From NCBI RefSeq assembly GCF_003112575.1, contig NZ_BEWC01000014.1, positions 1-64,000 of the forward strand: 64,000 nt of DNA, read 5' to 3'. A program made the position numbers and the translations under genes. Shown one piece after another: positions 28,114 to 36,072 of the stretch. How positions within the stretch are numbered: position 1 is the stretch's first letter; each line of letters opens with the position of its first letter. Source of the stretch: Streptomyces ardesiacus. Its GTDB lineage: Bacteria; Actinomycetota; Actinomycetes; Streptomycetales; Streptomycetaceae. The notes beneath the pieces are model-generated. The model made no database searches. It worked only from the letters and a program-made list of their open reading frames with translations, and had not been told where the DNA came from.

Positions 28114-29826
28114 TCAGCGGAGGACGCCGGCCACCAGGCGGGCCGCTCTTCGCGTCCGGGGAGTGGACAGACGGCGTGCGGCCGGGCGGAGCACCGCGGC
28201 CGTCGCGCCCACCGGCTGCCACGTGATCTGCAGGCGCCCCGGGTTGTGTCCCTCCGGGCGGACGGTGACCCGGTGCGGGGTGAGGCCGGCGCGGTGGGGG
28301 ACGCGGGCCGTGAGGGCCGGGAAGGCCGGCGGCGCCAGGAGGATGCCCGTGTGGGTGCGGCCCCGGTGGCGGAGGCGGAGGACGGGATGCCGGGTGCCCG
28401 CGAAGCCGTGCAGCGGGAGACGGGCCGCCGCCAGGTCCAGGCGGACGCGGCCCTCGAAGAGGCCGGGGCGTACGGGGGAGAGGCGGAAGGCGACCGTGAG
28501 GCGCCGGCGGCCGGGGGAGAGGTGGAGGACCGCGCGCTGGGGGCCGACCGGGAGGCGCAGGGCGGGGTCGTAGGTGCGCACGGTGAGGTCGACGCAGGCG
28601 CCGGGGCCGCGGGTGATCTCCGTGATCTCGTGCCGGAGCAGGGCGGTGAAGAACGGGCGGGTGTCCAGTTCCAGGTCCGTCAGGTCCAGCTCGCGGCGGG
28701 CCTCGGCAGTCTCCGGAACGCCCTCGCCCCAGTACACGCGGCCGGATCGCGTGTCCGGCGTGATCCGGCGCGGTGCCACCTCGTGGCCCAGGCCCCGGGC
28801 CGCCGTGCGTACGTCGGACAGGCGCCGGTCGCGCAGCAGGCGCAGGACGACCCGCTCGGCGCGGGGCAGCCGGGCGTAGGCGCCCTCGGCGAGCGTGTCG
28901 AGGTAGGGGTTCATCAGGTCCGCGAAGGAGGCGAGCCAGGTGTCGTCCCGGTAGGGGAGGTCGCCGGCGTACATCCGGAAGTCGTGCTTGAGGAACTTGA
29001 AGTCCTTGTCCTCGCGCAGCCCCTCGTGTCCGCTCTCGGCCAGGAACGCGTCGATGAGGCGCTGCACGTGGACGCGGTCGCGGACGTTGGTGAGCTTGTG
29101 CCGCTGGTTGGAGATGGAGGCGCTGCCGGAGGCCGCGTACGGGGCTATGTACCAGCGGTAGACCGGCTCGGGGACGACCGTGAACGTCTTGGCCAGGCAG
29201 TACGCCTGCGCAGAGAAGAGCTGGTCCTCGTAGTGGATGCCCTCGGGGAAGCGCAGGCCGTGCCGGTCGAGGAAGGCGCGGGCGTACATCTTGCTGGTGG
29301 ACAGGTGCTCGAAGAACAGCCGCGGGTCGGCCTCGACGCCGTCCAGGGTGCGGCGCTCGGCGACCAGGTGCGGCATCCACGTGGTGCGGCGTCCGCCGTC
29401 CACGCGGACGCGGTGCACGGCGCCCATCGCGAAGTCGAGGTCGCGTTCGCGGTGGGCGGCGAGCAGGATCTCGACGGCGCGTTCGGGGAGTTCGTCGTCG
29501 CTGTCCAGGAACATCAGGTACGGCGCGCGGGCGATCTCCAGGGCGCGGTTGCGCGGGGCGCTGCACCCGCCGCTGTTCTCCGGCAGCCGGAGGTACACGA
29601 TCCGCGGGTCCTGGGCGGCCAGTTCGCGGGCCACCTGCTCGGTGCCGTCGGTCGAGTGGTCGTCGCTGATGACGATCTCGATGTTCGCGTGGGTCTGACG
29701 CAGCACGGACGCGACCGCGCGGGGCAGGCGTCCGGCGTCGTTGTAGACGATGACCGTGACGGTGACGTCCGGGGTCCGCAGGGGCAGCAGCGTGCTCGTG
29801 GGCGGGCTCGGGGTGGCTGTCCTCAT
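28114..29826 (-). CDS. GT2 family glycosyltransferase with C-terminal beta-rich module
   Basis: A 570-residue protein. The N-terminal 230 residues are a GT-A fold: TVIVYNDAGRLPRAVASVLRQTH, ISDDHSTDGTEQ, the metal-binding DxD as FLDSDDEL, and a catalytic-region HYEDQLF. The remaining roughly 250 residues are mostly beta-strand in character and carry no catalytic motif. The layout recalls the teichoic acid glycosyltransferases TarS and TarP, which have C-terminal oligomerisation modules; this is an analogy only. Its ATG overlaps the stop codon of the upstream fusion gene (ATGA). It probably adds a sugar to the polymer made by that neighbour. Confidence 0.87.
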   Translation of the reverse strand: MRTATPSPPTSTLLPLRTPDVTVTVIVYNDAGRLPRAVASVLRQTHANIEIVISDDHSTDGTEQVARELAAQDPRIVYLRLPENSGGCSAPRNRALEIARAPYLMFLDSDDELPERAVEILLAAHRERDLDFAMGAVHRVRVDGGRRTTWMPHLVAERRTLDGVEADPRLFFEHLSTSKMYARAFLDRHGLRFPEGIHYEDQLFSAQAYCLAKTFTVVPEPVYRWYIAPYAASGSASISNQRHKLTNVRDRVHVQRLIDAFLAESGHEGLREDKDFKFLKHDFRMYAGDLPYRDDTWLASFADLMNPYLDTLAEGAYARLPRAERVVLRLLRDRRLSDVRTAARGLGHEVAPRRITPDTRSGRVYWGEGVPETAEARRELDLTDLELDTRPFFTALLRHEITEITRGPGACVDLTVRTYDPALRLPVGPQRAVLHLSPGRRRLTVAFRLSPVRPGLFEGRVRLDLAAARLPLHGFAGTRHPVLRLRHRGRTHTGILLAPPAFPALTARVPHRAGLTPHRVTVRPEGHNPGRLQITWQPVGATAAVLRPAARRLSTPRTRRAARLVAGVLR

Positions 29827-32063
29827 GACGCGGTGGCCTCCTCGGGGTTCGGGGCCGGGACGCGGTCGTCGACCGGCACGACGGGGGGCAGCGTCCGCTC
29901 GTCCTCGCCGAGGAAGACGCGGCGGACGACGCGTTCGGCGGCGTGGCCGTCGTCGTACTCGCAGAAGCGGCGGCGGAAGGCGGCCCGTTGCTTGGCCGCG
30001 CGTTCGTCGTGCCAGGCGCCGGTGGTGAGGATCTCCGTCAGCTCCGCCTGGGTGCGGGCGACCGGTCCGGGGGCCTCGGCCATCAGGTCGAAGTAGACGC
30101 CGCGGGTGGTGCGGTAGGTCTCCCAGTCGTCGGCGTGGACGACGATCGGGCGGTCGAGGTTGGCGTAGTCGAACATGATCGACGAGTAGTCGGTGACCAG
30201 CGCGTCGGCGGCCAGGCACAGGTCCTCGACGGGTTCGTAGGCGGAGACGTCGACGAGGCGTCCGGTGCGGCGCAAGCCCCCCAGGGGGGAGGCGGTGTGG
30301 TCGTAGAAGTAGTGGGCGCGCACCAGGAGGACCGTTTCCTCACCGAGTGCCTCGGCCAGGGCGGGGAGGTCCAGGCGCGGGGTCCAGCCCGCCTCGTAGT
30401 CGCGGTGGGTGGGCGCGTAGAGGATCGCGCGGCGGCCGGGTGCGATGCCCAGGCGTTCGCGGACCGCGCGGACCTCGGCGGCACCGGCGGTGTAGAAAAC
30501 GTCGTTGCGCGGGTAGCCGTGGTCCAGGGAGACGTGGTGGGACGGGTAGGCCCGCTGCCACATGCGGGTGGAGTGGCTGTTGGCGGAGACGCTGTAGTCC
30601 CACTTGTCGACCCGCTCCAGCAGGGCCTGGAAGTCCAGGCCGTGGGCGGCGGCGGGGTAGGGCAACTGGTCCACGCCCATGCGCTTGAGCGGGGTGCCGT
30701 GGTGGGTCTGGAGATGGACGGTGCCGGGGCGTTTGACCACCGCGTCCGGGAAGTTGACGTTGTTGACGAGGTACTTGGCCCGGGCCAGCACCTCCCAGTA
30801 GCGGCGGGTGCCCGGCACGACGTGGTCGGTGCCGGGCGGCAGCAGCGCGGCGCCCTGCGCCGTGACCACCCACACCGGACGAACGCCCGGGGCGAGTTCC
30901 GCGAGCTTGGCGGCGATCGCGGCCGGATTGCAGGCCACCCCGCGGTTCCAGTACGCCGAGAAGACCGCGAGGTGCGGATCGACCGGGCGGGTCAGGGCAC
31001 CGCGGTACTGGAGGGCGCGCAGCCGGGTGCCCGCCCGGCGCCTGCCGGTGCGCGCGGCCGAGCGCAGGCCGCGGCGGGCGTGGTTGGCGCTCTGGAGCGC
31101 GCGGTACGTGACGTAGGCGTCCTCCTCCAGGAGCGAGCGGCGTACGCCTTGCAGGCCGGCGGGCCGCCCGTGGTCGTCGGGGCGGTGGCGCCGGGCGGTC
31201 ACGGACGCCCGGTGGAAGAACTCCCGCGCCACGTCGTCGGGCATTCCGGCACGGGTGAAGGTGCGCAGGCAGTCGCGGACCATCAGGTCGTACAGGACGC
31301 GATGGACGGCGGGCCGGCCGGCGGTGAGGCCGAGGAGCGCCTCGTAGCGGTCGACCAGGGCGTACCGCTGCGCCGGTGTGGGGGGCGGGAGGCTCTCGGG
31401 GCGCAGCCGCCGGTCCTCGTACGCCGGGTGCGGCAGGCAGGCGACGCGCTCGGCGAGCAGCAGGGCGACGTAGGCGGCGAACGGCTCGTCCTCGGTGGTC
31501 AGGAGGCGTTCGTGGGCCCGCCAGAACCCGGCGCGCACGACGCGGTTGCCCAGCAGCGGGGTCAGCCGGAGCAGCCCCGGCCGGTCGTCGAGGGCGAGGC
31601 CGTCCCCGTCGCGGCCCGCGCGGGCGAGGCGGGGGCCGTCGGGGGAGGCCAGGCCGGAGGCGCGCCATGAGCTGCGGACGTGGTCGAGCAGCAGGACGTC
31701 CACCGGGGCGGCCAGGTGCGCGGTGTGCCGGGCGACGGCGGGCGGGGTGCCGGCCGGCACACCGTCCTTGGCGTGGACGAAGTGCAGCCACCGGCCCCGC
31801 GCCCGGGCCGCCCCGGCCGAGCGGGCCGCGGCGTCCCCGGCCCCGTCCGGGAGCGGCAGCACGGTGAAGGCGGGGGCGTGCCGCTCCGCCACCTCCCGTG
31901 CCCAGTCCCCGACGGCGGCGACGATCACCTCGGCGCCGGTCAGCGGATGGGCGTCCAGGGAGTCCAGGAGGGCGGGCAGGTGGTCCTGGACGTTGGTGCC
32001 GTGGACGACGACGCTGAGGTCGGGGGCCGTTTCGGGAAACGGGTCGGGGACCGTCTGGGGCAT
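29823..32063 (-). CDS. GT2-like/CDP-glycerol glycerophosphotransferase (TagF-like) fusion protein 1
   Basis: A 746-residue two-domain protein. The N-terminal domain (about 1-330) resembles GT2 but is degenerate: LSVVVHGTNVQDHLPALLDSLDAHP is present while the DxD region reads FVHAKDGVP. The C-terminal domain (from about 375) is TagF-like, with QTHHGTPLKRMGVD (His455), SANSHSTRMWQRAYP, GYPRNDVFYT, LYAPTHRDYE, RAHYFYD and TDYSSIMFDYANLDRPIVVHADD. TagF enzymes polymerise glycerol phosphate or related polyol phosphates onto a lipid-linked acceptor in teichoic acid synthesis. The ATG at 32063 has GGAG about 10 bases upstream. An exporter (tagH, tagG) is encoded just upstream. A degenerate GT2 domain with an intact TagF domain suggests polyol phosphate transfer as the main activity. 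Confidence 0.9.
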   Translation of the reverse strand: MPQTVPDPFPETAPDLSVVVHGTNVQDHLPALLDSLDAHPLTGAEVIVAAVGDWAREVAERHAPAFTVLPLPDGAGDAAARSAGAARARGRWLHFVHAKDGVPAGTPPAVARHTAHLAAPVDVLLLDHVRSSWRASGLASPDGPRLARAGRDGDGLALDDRPGLLRLTPLLGNRVVRAGFWRAHERLLTTEDEPFAAYVALLLAERVACLPHPAYEDRRLRPESLPPPTPAQRYALVDRYEALLGLTAGRPAVHRVLYDLMVRDCLRTFTRAGMPDDVAREFFHRASVTARRHRPDDHGRPAGLQGVRRSLLEEDAYVTYRALQSANHARRGLRSAARTGRRRAGTRLRALQYRGALTRPVDPHLAVFSAYWNRGVACNPAAIAAKLAELAPGVRPVWVVTAQGAALLPPGTDHVVPGTRRYWEVLARAKYLVNNVNFPDAVVKRPGTVHLQTHHGTPLKRMGVDQLPYPAAAHGLDFQALLERVDKWDYSVSANSHSTRMWQRAYPSHHVSLDHGYPRNDVFYTAGAAEVRAVRERLGIAPGRRAILYAPTHRDYEAGWTPRLDLPALAEALGEETVLLVRAHYFYDHTASPLGGLRRTGRLVDVSAYEPVEDLCLAADALVTDYSSIMFDYANLDRPIVVHADDWETYRTTRGVYFDLMAEAPGPVARTQAELTEILTTGAWHDERAAKQRAAFRRRFCEYDDGHAAERVVRRVFLGEDERTLPPVVPVDDRVPAPNPEEATAS

Positions 32064-32193
32064 CGCGGGGACTCCTTCGCCTCGGCCTTCGCTTCGTCGC
32101 TCCCGGAGCACTCCTGTGGGTCGGTTTCTATTCGGTCATAGTGACATCAATCGGGCGAAAGGATGAATCGGGGGAGGGCGGGACGGGGCCTCC

Positions 32194-32263
32194 CGGGTGA
32201 CGGGTGACGGGCGACGGGTGACGGGTGACGGGCGACCGGTGATGGTTGATGGTTGATGGGTGG
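32194..32263. repeat. Heptanucleotide tandem repeat
   Basis: Ten tandem 7-base units lie in the 236-base gap between the exporter ATPase gene and the first GT2/TagF-like gene. Units 1-6 are CGGGTGA or CGGGCGA in a regular order, and units 7-10 drift through CCGGTGA and TGGTTGA to TGGGTGG. It would lie in the 5' leader or promoter of the TagF-like gene. Confidence 0.85.
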
Positions 32264-32299
32264 CGGCTTGGGGGCGGGCGGGTGCCGGTGCCGGTGGGC

Positions 32300-33178
32300 T
32301 CACACGCCCGCCGGGGCCTTCGGAGCGGCCGGGGGCGCGGGCTTGGCCTGCGGCGTGGGGGCCGCCGCCTTGGGCGCCGGTGCCTTGGCCGGACCGCCGG
32401 TGAACTTCTCGTACTCCTTCAGGACCTCGTCCGTCGGCCCGTCCATCCGCAGCTCCCCGCGCTCCAGCCACAGGACCCGGTCGCAGGTGTCGCGGATGGA
32501 CTTGTTGCTGTGGCTCACCAGGAAGACCGTGCCGGCGTGCTTGCGCAGCTCCCGGATGCGCTCCTCGGAACGCTTCTGGAAGGAACGGTCGCCGGTGGCC
32601 AGCGCCTCGTCGACGAGGAGCACGTCGTGGTCCTTGGCGGCGGCGATGGAGAACCGCAGGCGGGCCGCCATGCCGGAGGAGTACGTGCGCATCGGCAGGG
32701 TGATGAAGTCGCCCTTGTCGTTGATCCCGGAGAAGTCGACGATCTCCTGGTACCGCTCCTTGATCTGGGCCCGGGACATGCCCATCGCCAGCCCGCCGAG
32801 GTACACGTTGCGCTCGCCGGTGAGGTCGTTCATCAGGGCGGCGTTGACGCCGAGCAGGGAGGGCTGGCCGTCGGTGTAGATGCGCCCGTTCTCCACCGGG
32901 AGCAGGCCGGCGACGGCCTTGAGCAGCGTCGACTTGCCCGAGCCGTTGGTGCCGATGAGGCCGATGGCCTCGCCGCGGTACGCCACGAAGGAGACGTTCT
33001 TCACGGCGTGGACCCGGCGCACGCCCGCCGCCTTCTCGGTCTTCCCGCGGCGCAGGATGCGGTTGAGGGCGGCGGTCGCGGAGCCGCGTCCCGCGCCGGT
33101 GCCGTTGACGCGGTAGACGATGTCGACGCCGTCGGCGATGACGGTGGGTACGCGCTCGGCGGGGGTGTTGTCAGCCAC
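32300..33178 (-). CDS. tagH: Teichoic acid/polysaccharide ABC exporter ATPase (TagH-like)
   Basis: A 292-residue ABC ATPase of the polysaccharide/teichoic acid export type. Walker A is GTNGSGKST (76-84), followed by the Q-loop-containing region LLGVNAALMNDLTGERNVYLGG that is typical of TagH and Wzt proteins. The signature is YSSGMAARLRFSIA and Walker B is DVLLVDEALATGD. The C-terminal 35 residues are Pro/Ala/Lys-rich and end without the extra carbohydrate-binding domain seen in Wzt. With the overlapping permease gene it should form the transporter that flips the undecaprenyl-linked polymer outward. Confidence 0.94.
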   Translation of the reverse strand: MADNTPAERVPTVIADGVDIVYRVNGTGAGRGSATAALNRILRRGKTEKAAGVRRVHAVKNVSFVAYRGEAIGLIGTNGSGKSTLLKAVAGLLPVENGRIYTDGQPSLLGVNAALMNDLTGERNVYLGGLAMGMSRAQIKERYQEIVDFSGINDKGDFITLPMRTYSSGMAARLRFSIAAAKDHDVLLVDEALATGDRSFQKRSEERIRELRKHAGTVFLVSHSNKSIRDTCDRVLWLERGELRMDGPTDEVLKEYEKFTGGPAKAPAPKAAAPTPQAKPAPPAAPKAPAGV

Positions 33179-34169
33179 GTCCGTACGTCTCCTCGGCCTT
33201 CCAGAAGTAGATGAAGCCGCCGATCCCGGCGACCAGCGCCCAGCCCAGGGCCAGCGCCCAGACGTGGGCCGGCAGCATGTCGCCGCCGAAGCTGTCGATC
33301 AGCGCGAAGCGCATCAGGTCGATGTAGACGACGGCGGGGTTGACCTGGAGCAGCGGGCCGACCCAGGACGGCACCCCGCTGTCCGGGCCGGTCATGTGGT
33401 GGATGCTGAACATGACGCCCGAGGCGTACATCCAGGTGCGCAGCAGGAACGGCATGAGCTGGGCCATGTCGGGGATCTTCGAGCCCACCCGGGCCATGAT
33501 CATCGCCAGTCCGGTGTTGAACACGAACTGCAGTGCCAGCGCCGGGACCGCGAGCACCCAGGAGAGGCCGGGCGGCACGCCGAACGCGAGCAGGATCAGG
33601 ACGAGGGCGCCCATCGAGAACAGCAGCTGCTGGAGCTGCTGGAGGCAGAAGGACACCGGCAGCGCCGCCCGCGGGAAGTGCAGGGCGCGCACGAGGCCGA
33701 GGTTGCCGGAGATGGCCCGGGTGCCCGCCATGATCGAGCTCTGCGTGAACGTCCACACGAAGACGCCGGTGACCAGGAACGGGACGAAGTCCTCCACCCC
33801 GCGGCTGGTGTTCATCAGCAGGCCGAAGATGAAGTAGTACACGGCCGCGTTGAGCAGCGGCGTCATCACCTGCCAGACCTGGCCCAGCTTGGCCTGGCTG
33901 TACTGGGCGGTGAGCTTGGCGGTGGAGAAGGCGCCGATGAAGTGCCGGCGCGCCCAGAGCCGGCGCACGTACTCGGGCAGGGAGGGGCGGGCCCCGCTGA
34001 CCGTCAGCCCGTGCCGGGCGGCGAGGGCCGCGAGGTCGTCCTGGGCGGGTGCGGGTGCGGGGGCGGCCTGGGCCGACGCCTGGGTCGGGGGCGGGGGGTC
34101 GAGGACCTGGCTCACATCCGGTGCTTTCGCTCGGGGGGAGGGGGTGAGAGGGCGACGCCCGTCGTTCAC
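33171..34169 (-). CDS. tagG: Teichoic acid/polysaccharide ABC exporter permease (TagG-like)
   Basis: A 332-residue membrane protein of the ABC-2 family. A Pro/Ala-rich cytoplasmic N terminus precedes LWARRHFIGAFSTAKLTAQYSQAKLGQVWQVMTPLLNAAVYYFIFG, typical of TagG and Wzm permeases, then six membrane segments. It overlaps the ATPase gene by 8 bases. The GTG at 34169 has no clear ribosome site; a GTG at 34115 (start VSQVLDPPP) is an alternative. The promoter lies in the 120-base gap to the divergent TetR gene, where two matching operator-like repeats are present. Confidence 0.93.
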   Translation of the reverse strand: MNDGRRPLTPSPRAKAPDVSQVLDPPPPTQASAQAAPAPAPAQDDLAALAARHGLTVSGARPSLPEYVRRLWARRHFIGAFSTAKLTAQYSQAKLGQVWQVMTPLLNAAVYYFIFGLLMNTSRGVEDFVPFLVTGVFVWTFTQSSIMAGTRAISGNLGLVRALHFPRAALPVSFCLQQLQQLLFSMGALVLILLAFGVPPGLSWVLAVPALALQFVFNTGLAMIMARVGSKIPDMAQLMPFLLRTWMYASGVMFSIHHMTGPDSGVPSWVGPLLQVNPAVVYIDLMRFALIDSFGGDMLPAHVWALALGWALVAGIGGFIYFWKAEETYGRG

Positions 34170-34207
34170 GTGGGTGACCGTGAGTGTTCACTTACGTCGG
34201 GACGGCA

Positions 34208-34271
34208 CCGTATCGTCGTAACGGGAGCGTAGGGCGTGGCGACGCCGGAACGCAACCGTTTCGTCGTGACG
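34208..34271. promoter_or_regulatory. Paired operator-like repeats between tagG and the TetR gene
   Basis: CCGTATCGTCGTAACG (34208-34223) and CCGTTTCGTCGTGACG (34256-34271) differ at 2 of 16 positions and are 48 bases apart. Each contains an imperfect palindrome CGTNNCGNCGNNACG. A TATGCT box (34275-34280) lies just before the TetR start. The layout fits binding by the divergently encoded TetR protein. Confidence 0.5.
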
Positions 34272-34288
34272 CCCTATGCTTGGCGCGC

Positions 34289-34921
34289 ATGACGACCAAC
34301 GCCTCCGCCGACGAGCCGACGCCGCGACCGCGCCGCCGGGCGCCCGCCGGGGCGGCGGTGCTCCGTGCGGACGTGACGGAGGCCATCCGGGCGGCGGTCT
34401 TCGAGGAACTGGCGGCGGTCGGGTACGCCCGCATGTCCATCGAGGGCATCGCGCGCCGCGCGGGGGTCGGCAAGACGGCCGTCTACCGGCGCTGGCGCTC
34501 CAAGCTGCACCTGGTGCTGGACATCGTCTCCGCCCTCGCCGTCCAGGGCCTGCCCGCGCCGGACACCGGCTCGCTGGAGGGCGACCTGCGCCTGCTGTAC
34601 GAGGTGACGGCGCGGGCCCTGCGCCATCCCGTGGCCTCGCAGATCATCCCCGACCTCCAGGCCGAGGCGGCCCGCAACCCCGACATCGCCGAGGCGCTGC
34701 AGAAGACCCTGCGCGAGGGTCAGGACGGCGTCGCCAGCAGGATCCTCGCGGCGGCGGCGGAACGCGGCGAACTGAGCCCCGCCCTCGACACGGACCTGGC
34801 CCTGGACCTGATCTCGGGCCCGCTGTACTGGCGCTCGGTGGTCGTCCGCGGCCCGAAGCCGCCCAAGGGCTACCTGGGCTCGCTGGCCCGGGCCACGGCC
34901 CAGGGACTGAAGGCCCTCTGA
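34289..34921 (+). CDS. TetR/AcrR family transcriptional regulator
   Basis: A 210-residue repressor-type protein. The N-terminal helix-turn-helix reads VFEELAAVGYARMSIEGIARRAGVGKTAVYRRWRSKLHLV, the standard TetR DNA-binding domain. The C-terminal domain (about residues 75-205) resembles TetR_C_16/33 with SGPLYWRSVVVRG. The ATG at 34289 follows a TATGCT -10-like box by 8 bases with no ribosome site, so the mRNA may be leaderless. It is divergent from the tagG-tagH exporter genes with shared repeats between them, so autoregulation and control of the exporter operon are plausible. The ligand is unknown. Confidence 0.93.
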   Translation: MTTNASADEPTPRPRRRAPAGAAVLRADVTEAIRAAVFEELAAVGYARMSIEGIARRAGVGKTAVYRRWRSKLHLVLDIVSALAVQGLPAPDTGSLEGDLRLLYEVTARALRHPVASQIIPDLQAEAARNPDIAEALQKTLREGQDGVASRILAAAAERGELSPALDTDLALDLISGPLYWRSVVVRGPKPPKGYLGSLARATAQGLKAL

Positions 34922-34957
34922 GCCCGCGGCCGGGCCCGGCGCCCGGCCCGGGGCCGA

Positions 34958-34980
34958 CTGTCAGTGGCGCCTGTCACGAT
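34958..34980 (+). promoter_or_regulatory. Putative DNA-damage (RecA-NDp/PafBC-type) promoter of the NTF2-like gene
   Basis: CTGTCAGTG (34958-34966), eight bases, then CACGAT (34975-34980), with the ATG 6 bases later. The upstream box shares TGTCAGTGGCG with the HAD gene promoter. The -10 deviates from TAnnnT at its first base. Confidence 0.5.
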
Positions 34981-34986
34981 GCCTCC

Positions 34987-35400
34987 ATGGACCCGATGAA
35001 CCCGGAGAACCCGGTGGACGTGAGGGAGCCCGCGGCGGTCGTCCGGGAGTTCTGGGCGCGCATGCAGGCCCGCGACTGGACGGGCCTCGGCGCGCTGCTC
35101 GCCGACGACCTGGTGGTGGAGTGGCCGGTCAGCGCCGAGCGGATCGAGGGCCGCGCGGACTTCGTGGGCGTCAACGCGGAGTATCCGGAGGGCTGGTCGA
35201 TCGAGGTGCTGCGCGTCGTGGCCGACGGCGAGACCGTGGTGTCGGAGGTGGAGGTCCCGCACGAGACGGCCGGCGTCCACCGGGTCGTGTCGCTGTGGAC
35301 GGTCCGGGACGGCCGCATGTCCGGCGGCCGGGAGTACTGGACGGCCCCGGGCTCGGACCCGTCACCGCCGTGGCGGGCGCGCTTCGTACGACCGCTGTAG
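34987..35400 (+). CDS. Nuclear transport factor 2 (SnoaL-like) family protein
   Basis: A 137-residue protein with the NTF2-like alpha+beta barrel pattern: VVREFWARMQARDWTGLGALLADDLVVEWPVSAERIEGRADFVGVNAEYPEGW, then VVSEVEVPHETAGVHRVVSLWTVRDGRMSGGREYWT. The fold is used by enzymes such as polyketide cyclases and limonene epoxide hydrolases, and by binding proteins, so function cannot be assigned. The ATG at 34987 is 6 bases from a -10-like box and has no ribosome site, consistent with a leaderless mRNA driven by the damage-type element upstream. Confidence 0.86.
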   Translation: MDPMNPENPVDVREPAAVVREFWARMQARDWTGLGALLADDLVVEWPVSAERIEGRADFVGVNAEYPEGWSIEVLRVVADGETVVSEVEVPHETAGVHRVVSLWTVRDGRMSGGREYWTAPGSDPSPPWRARFVRPL

Positions 35401-35432
35401 GTGAGGCCGGCCCTTCCTCAGCGGCCGGCCGC

Positions 35433-35534
35433 CCGTGGTGCGGTCCTCCGCCGTGGTGCGGTTGCGGTCCTCCGCCGTGGCGCGGTCCTTTGCCGTGGTG
35501 TGGTCCTCTGCCGTGGTGCGGTTGCGGTCGTCCG
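35433..35534. repeat. 18/24-base minisatellite
   Basis: Five units begin CCGTGGTGCGGT or a close variant and end CCTCCG-like. Three are 18 bases; units 2 and 5 are 24 bases because of a 6-base GTTGCG-type insertion. It lies between the NTF2-like gene and the glutaredoxin gene. No start and ribosome site in either strand supports translation of it. Confidence 0.85.
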
Positions 35535-35628
35535 CGCGCCCGCCGGTCGCGGGGGCTCGCCGACGACCGTCCTGGTGGACGTTTCGCGCCGGCCGGCCGA
35601 GCGCCGACAATGGGACCGGAGGGGTGAC

Positions 35629-36066
35629 ATGAGACGTGCGTGGACGGGGCCGGTGCTGCTGCTGATCGCCGGGGCGGGGGCCGCGACCGGGCCGTTCGTC
35701 CAGGGACGGGCGGGCACGGGGACCTTGCTGCTGGTGGTGTTCGTGCTGCTGGCGGGGCTGACCTCGCCGCTGGCGTTCCCCCGGTCGACGGGTGCGCTGG
35801 AGGCGCAGCGCCGCAGTGCCGCCGACGGGCGGCCGGTGGTCTTCTGGCGGCCGGGATGCGCCTACTGCATGCGGCTGCGCATCCGGCTGGGCCGCAAGGC
35901 GCGGCGGCTGCACTGGGTCGACATCTGGCGGGACGAGGCCGGGGCGGAGCTGGTACGGGAGGCCAACGGCGGCGACGAGACCGTGCCCACGCTGCTCGTG
36001 GCCGGCCGGGCCTACACCAACCCCGACCCCGCCTGGGTGCGCGAGCAGGTCTCCTCGCCGCGCTGA
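35629..36066 (+). CDS. Membrane-anchored glutaredoxin-like protein
   Basis: A 145-residue protein. Two membrane segments (about residues 8-24 and 31-49) are followed by a cytoplasmic thioredoxin-fold domain with the redox motif CAYC (Cys77, Cys80) in FWRPGCAYCMRLRIRLG and the cis-Pro region ETVPTLLVAGRAYTNP. This resembles mycoredoxin, the mycothiol-dependent glutaredoxin of actinobacteria, with an added membrane anchor. It probably reduces disulphides or mycothiol-mixed disulphides near the membrane. The ATG at 35629 is preceded by GGAGGGGTGAC, a good ribosome site. It converges with galE, 6 bases apart. Confidence 0.88.
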   Translation: MRRAWTGPVLLLIAGAGAATGPFVQGRAGTGTLLLVVFVLLAGLTSPLAFPRSTGALEAQRRSAADGRPVVFWRPGCAYCMRLRIRLGRKARRLHWVDIWRDEAGAELVREANGGDETVPTLLVAGRAYTNPDPAWVREQVSSPR

Positions 36067-36072
36067 CCGGCG

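Noticed and set aside
23045..29566. 2173-codon minus-strand open frame
   Set aside because: Antisense to the NAD-glutamate dehydrogenase and out of frame with the GT2 gene; composition is that of a shadow frame.
32194..32263. Heptamer repeat considered as a CRISPR array
   Set aside because: Units are 7 bases with no spacers and no cas genes are nearby.
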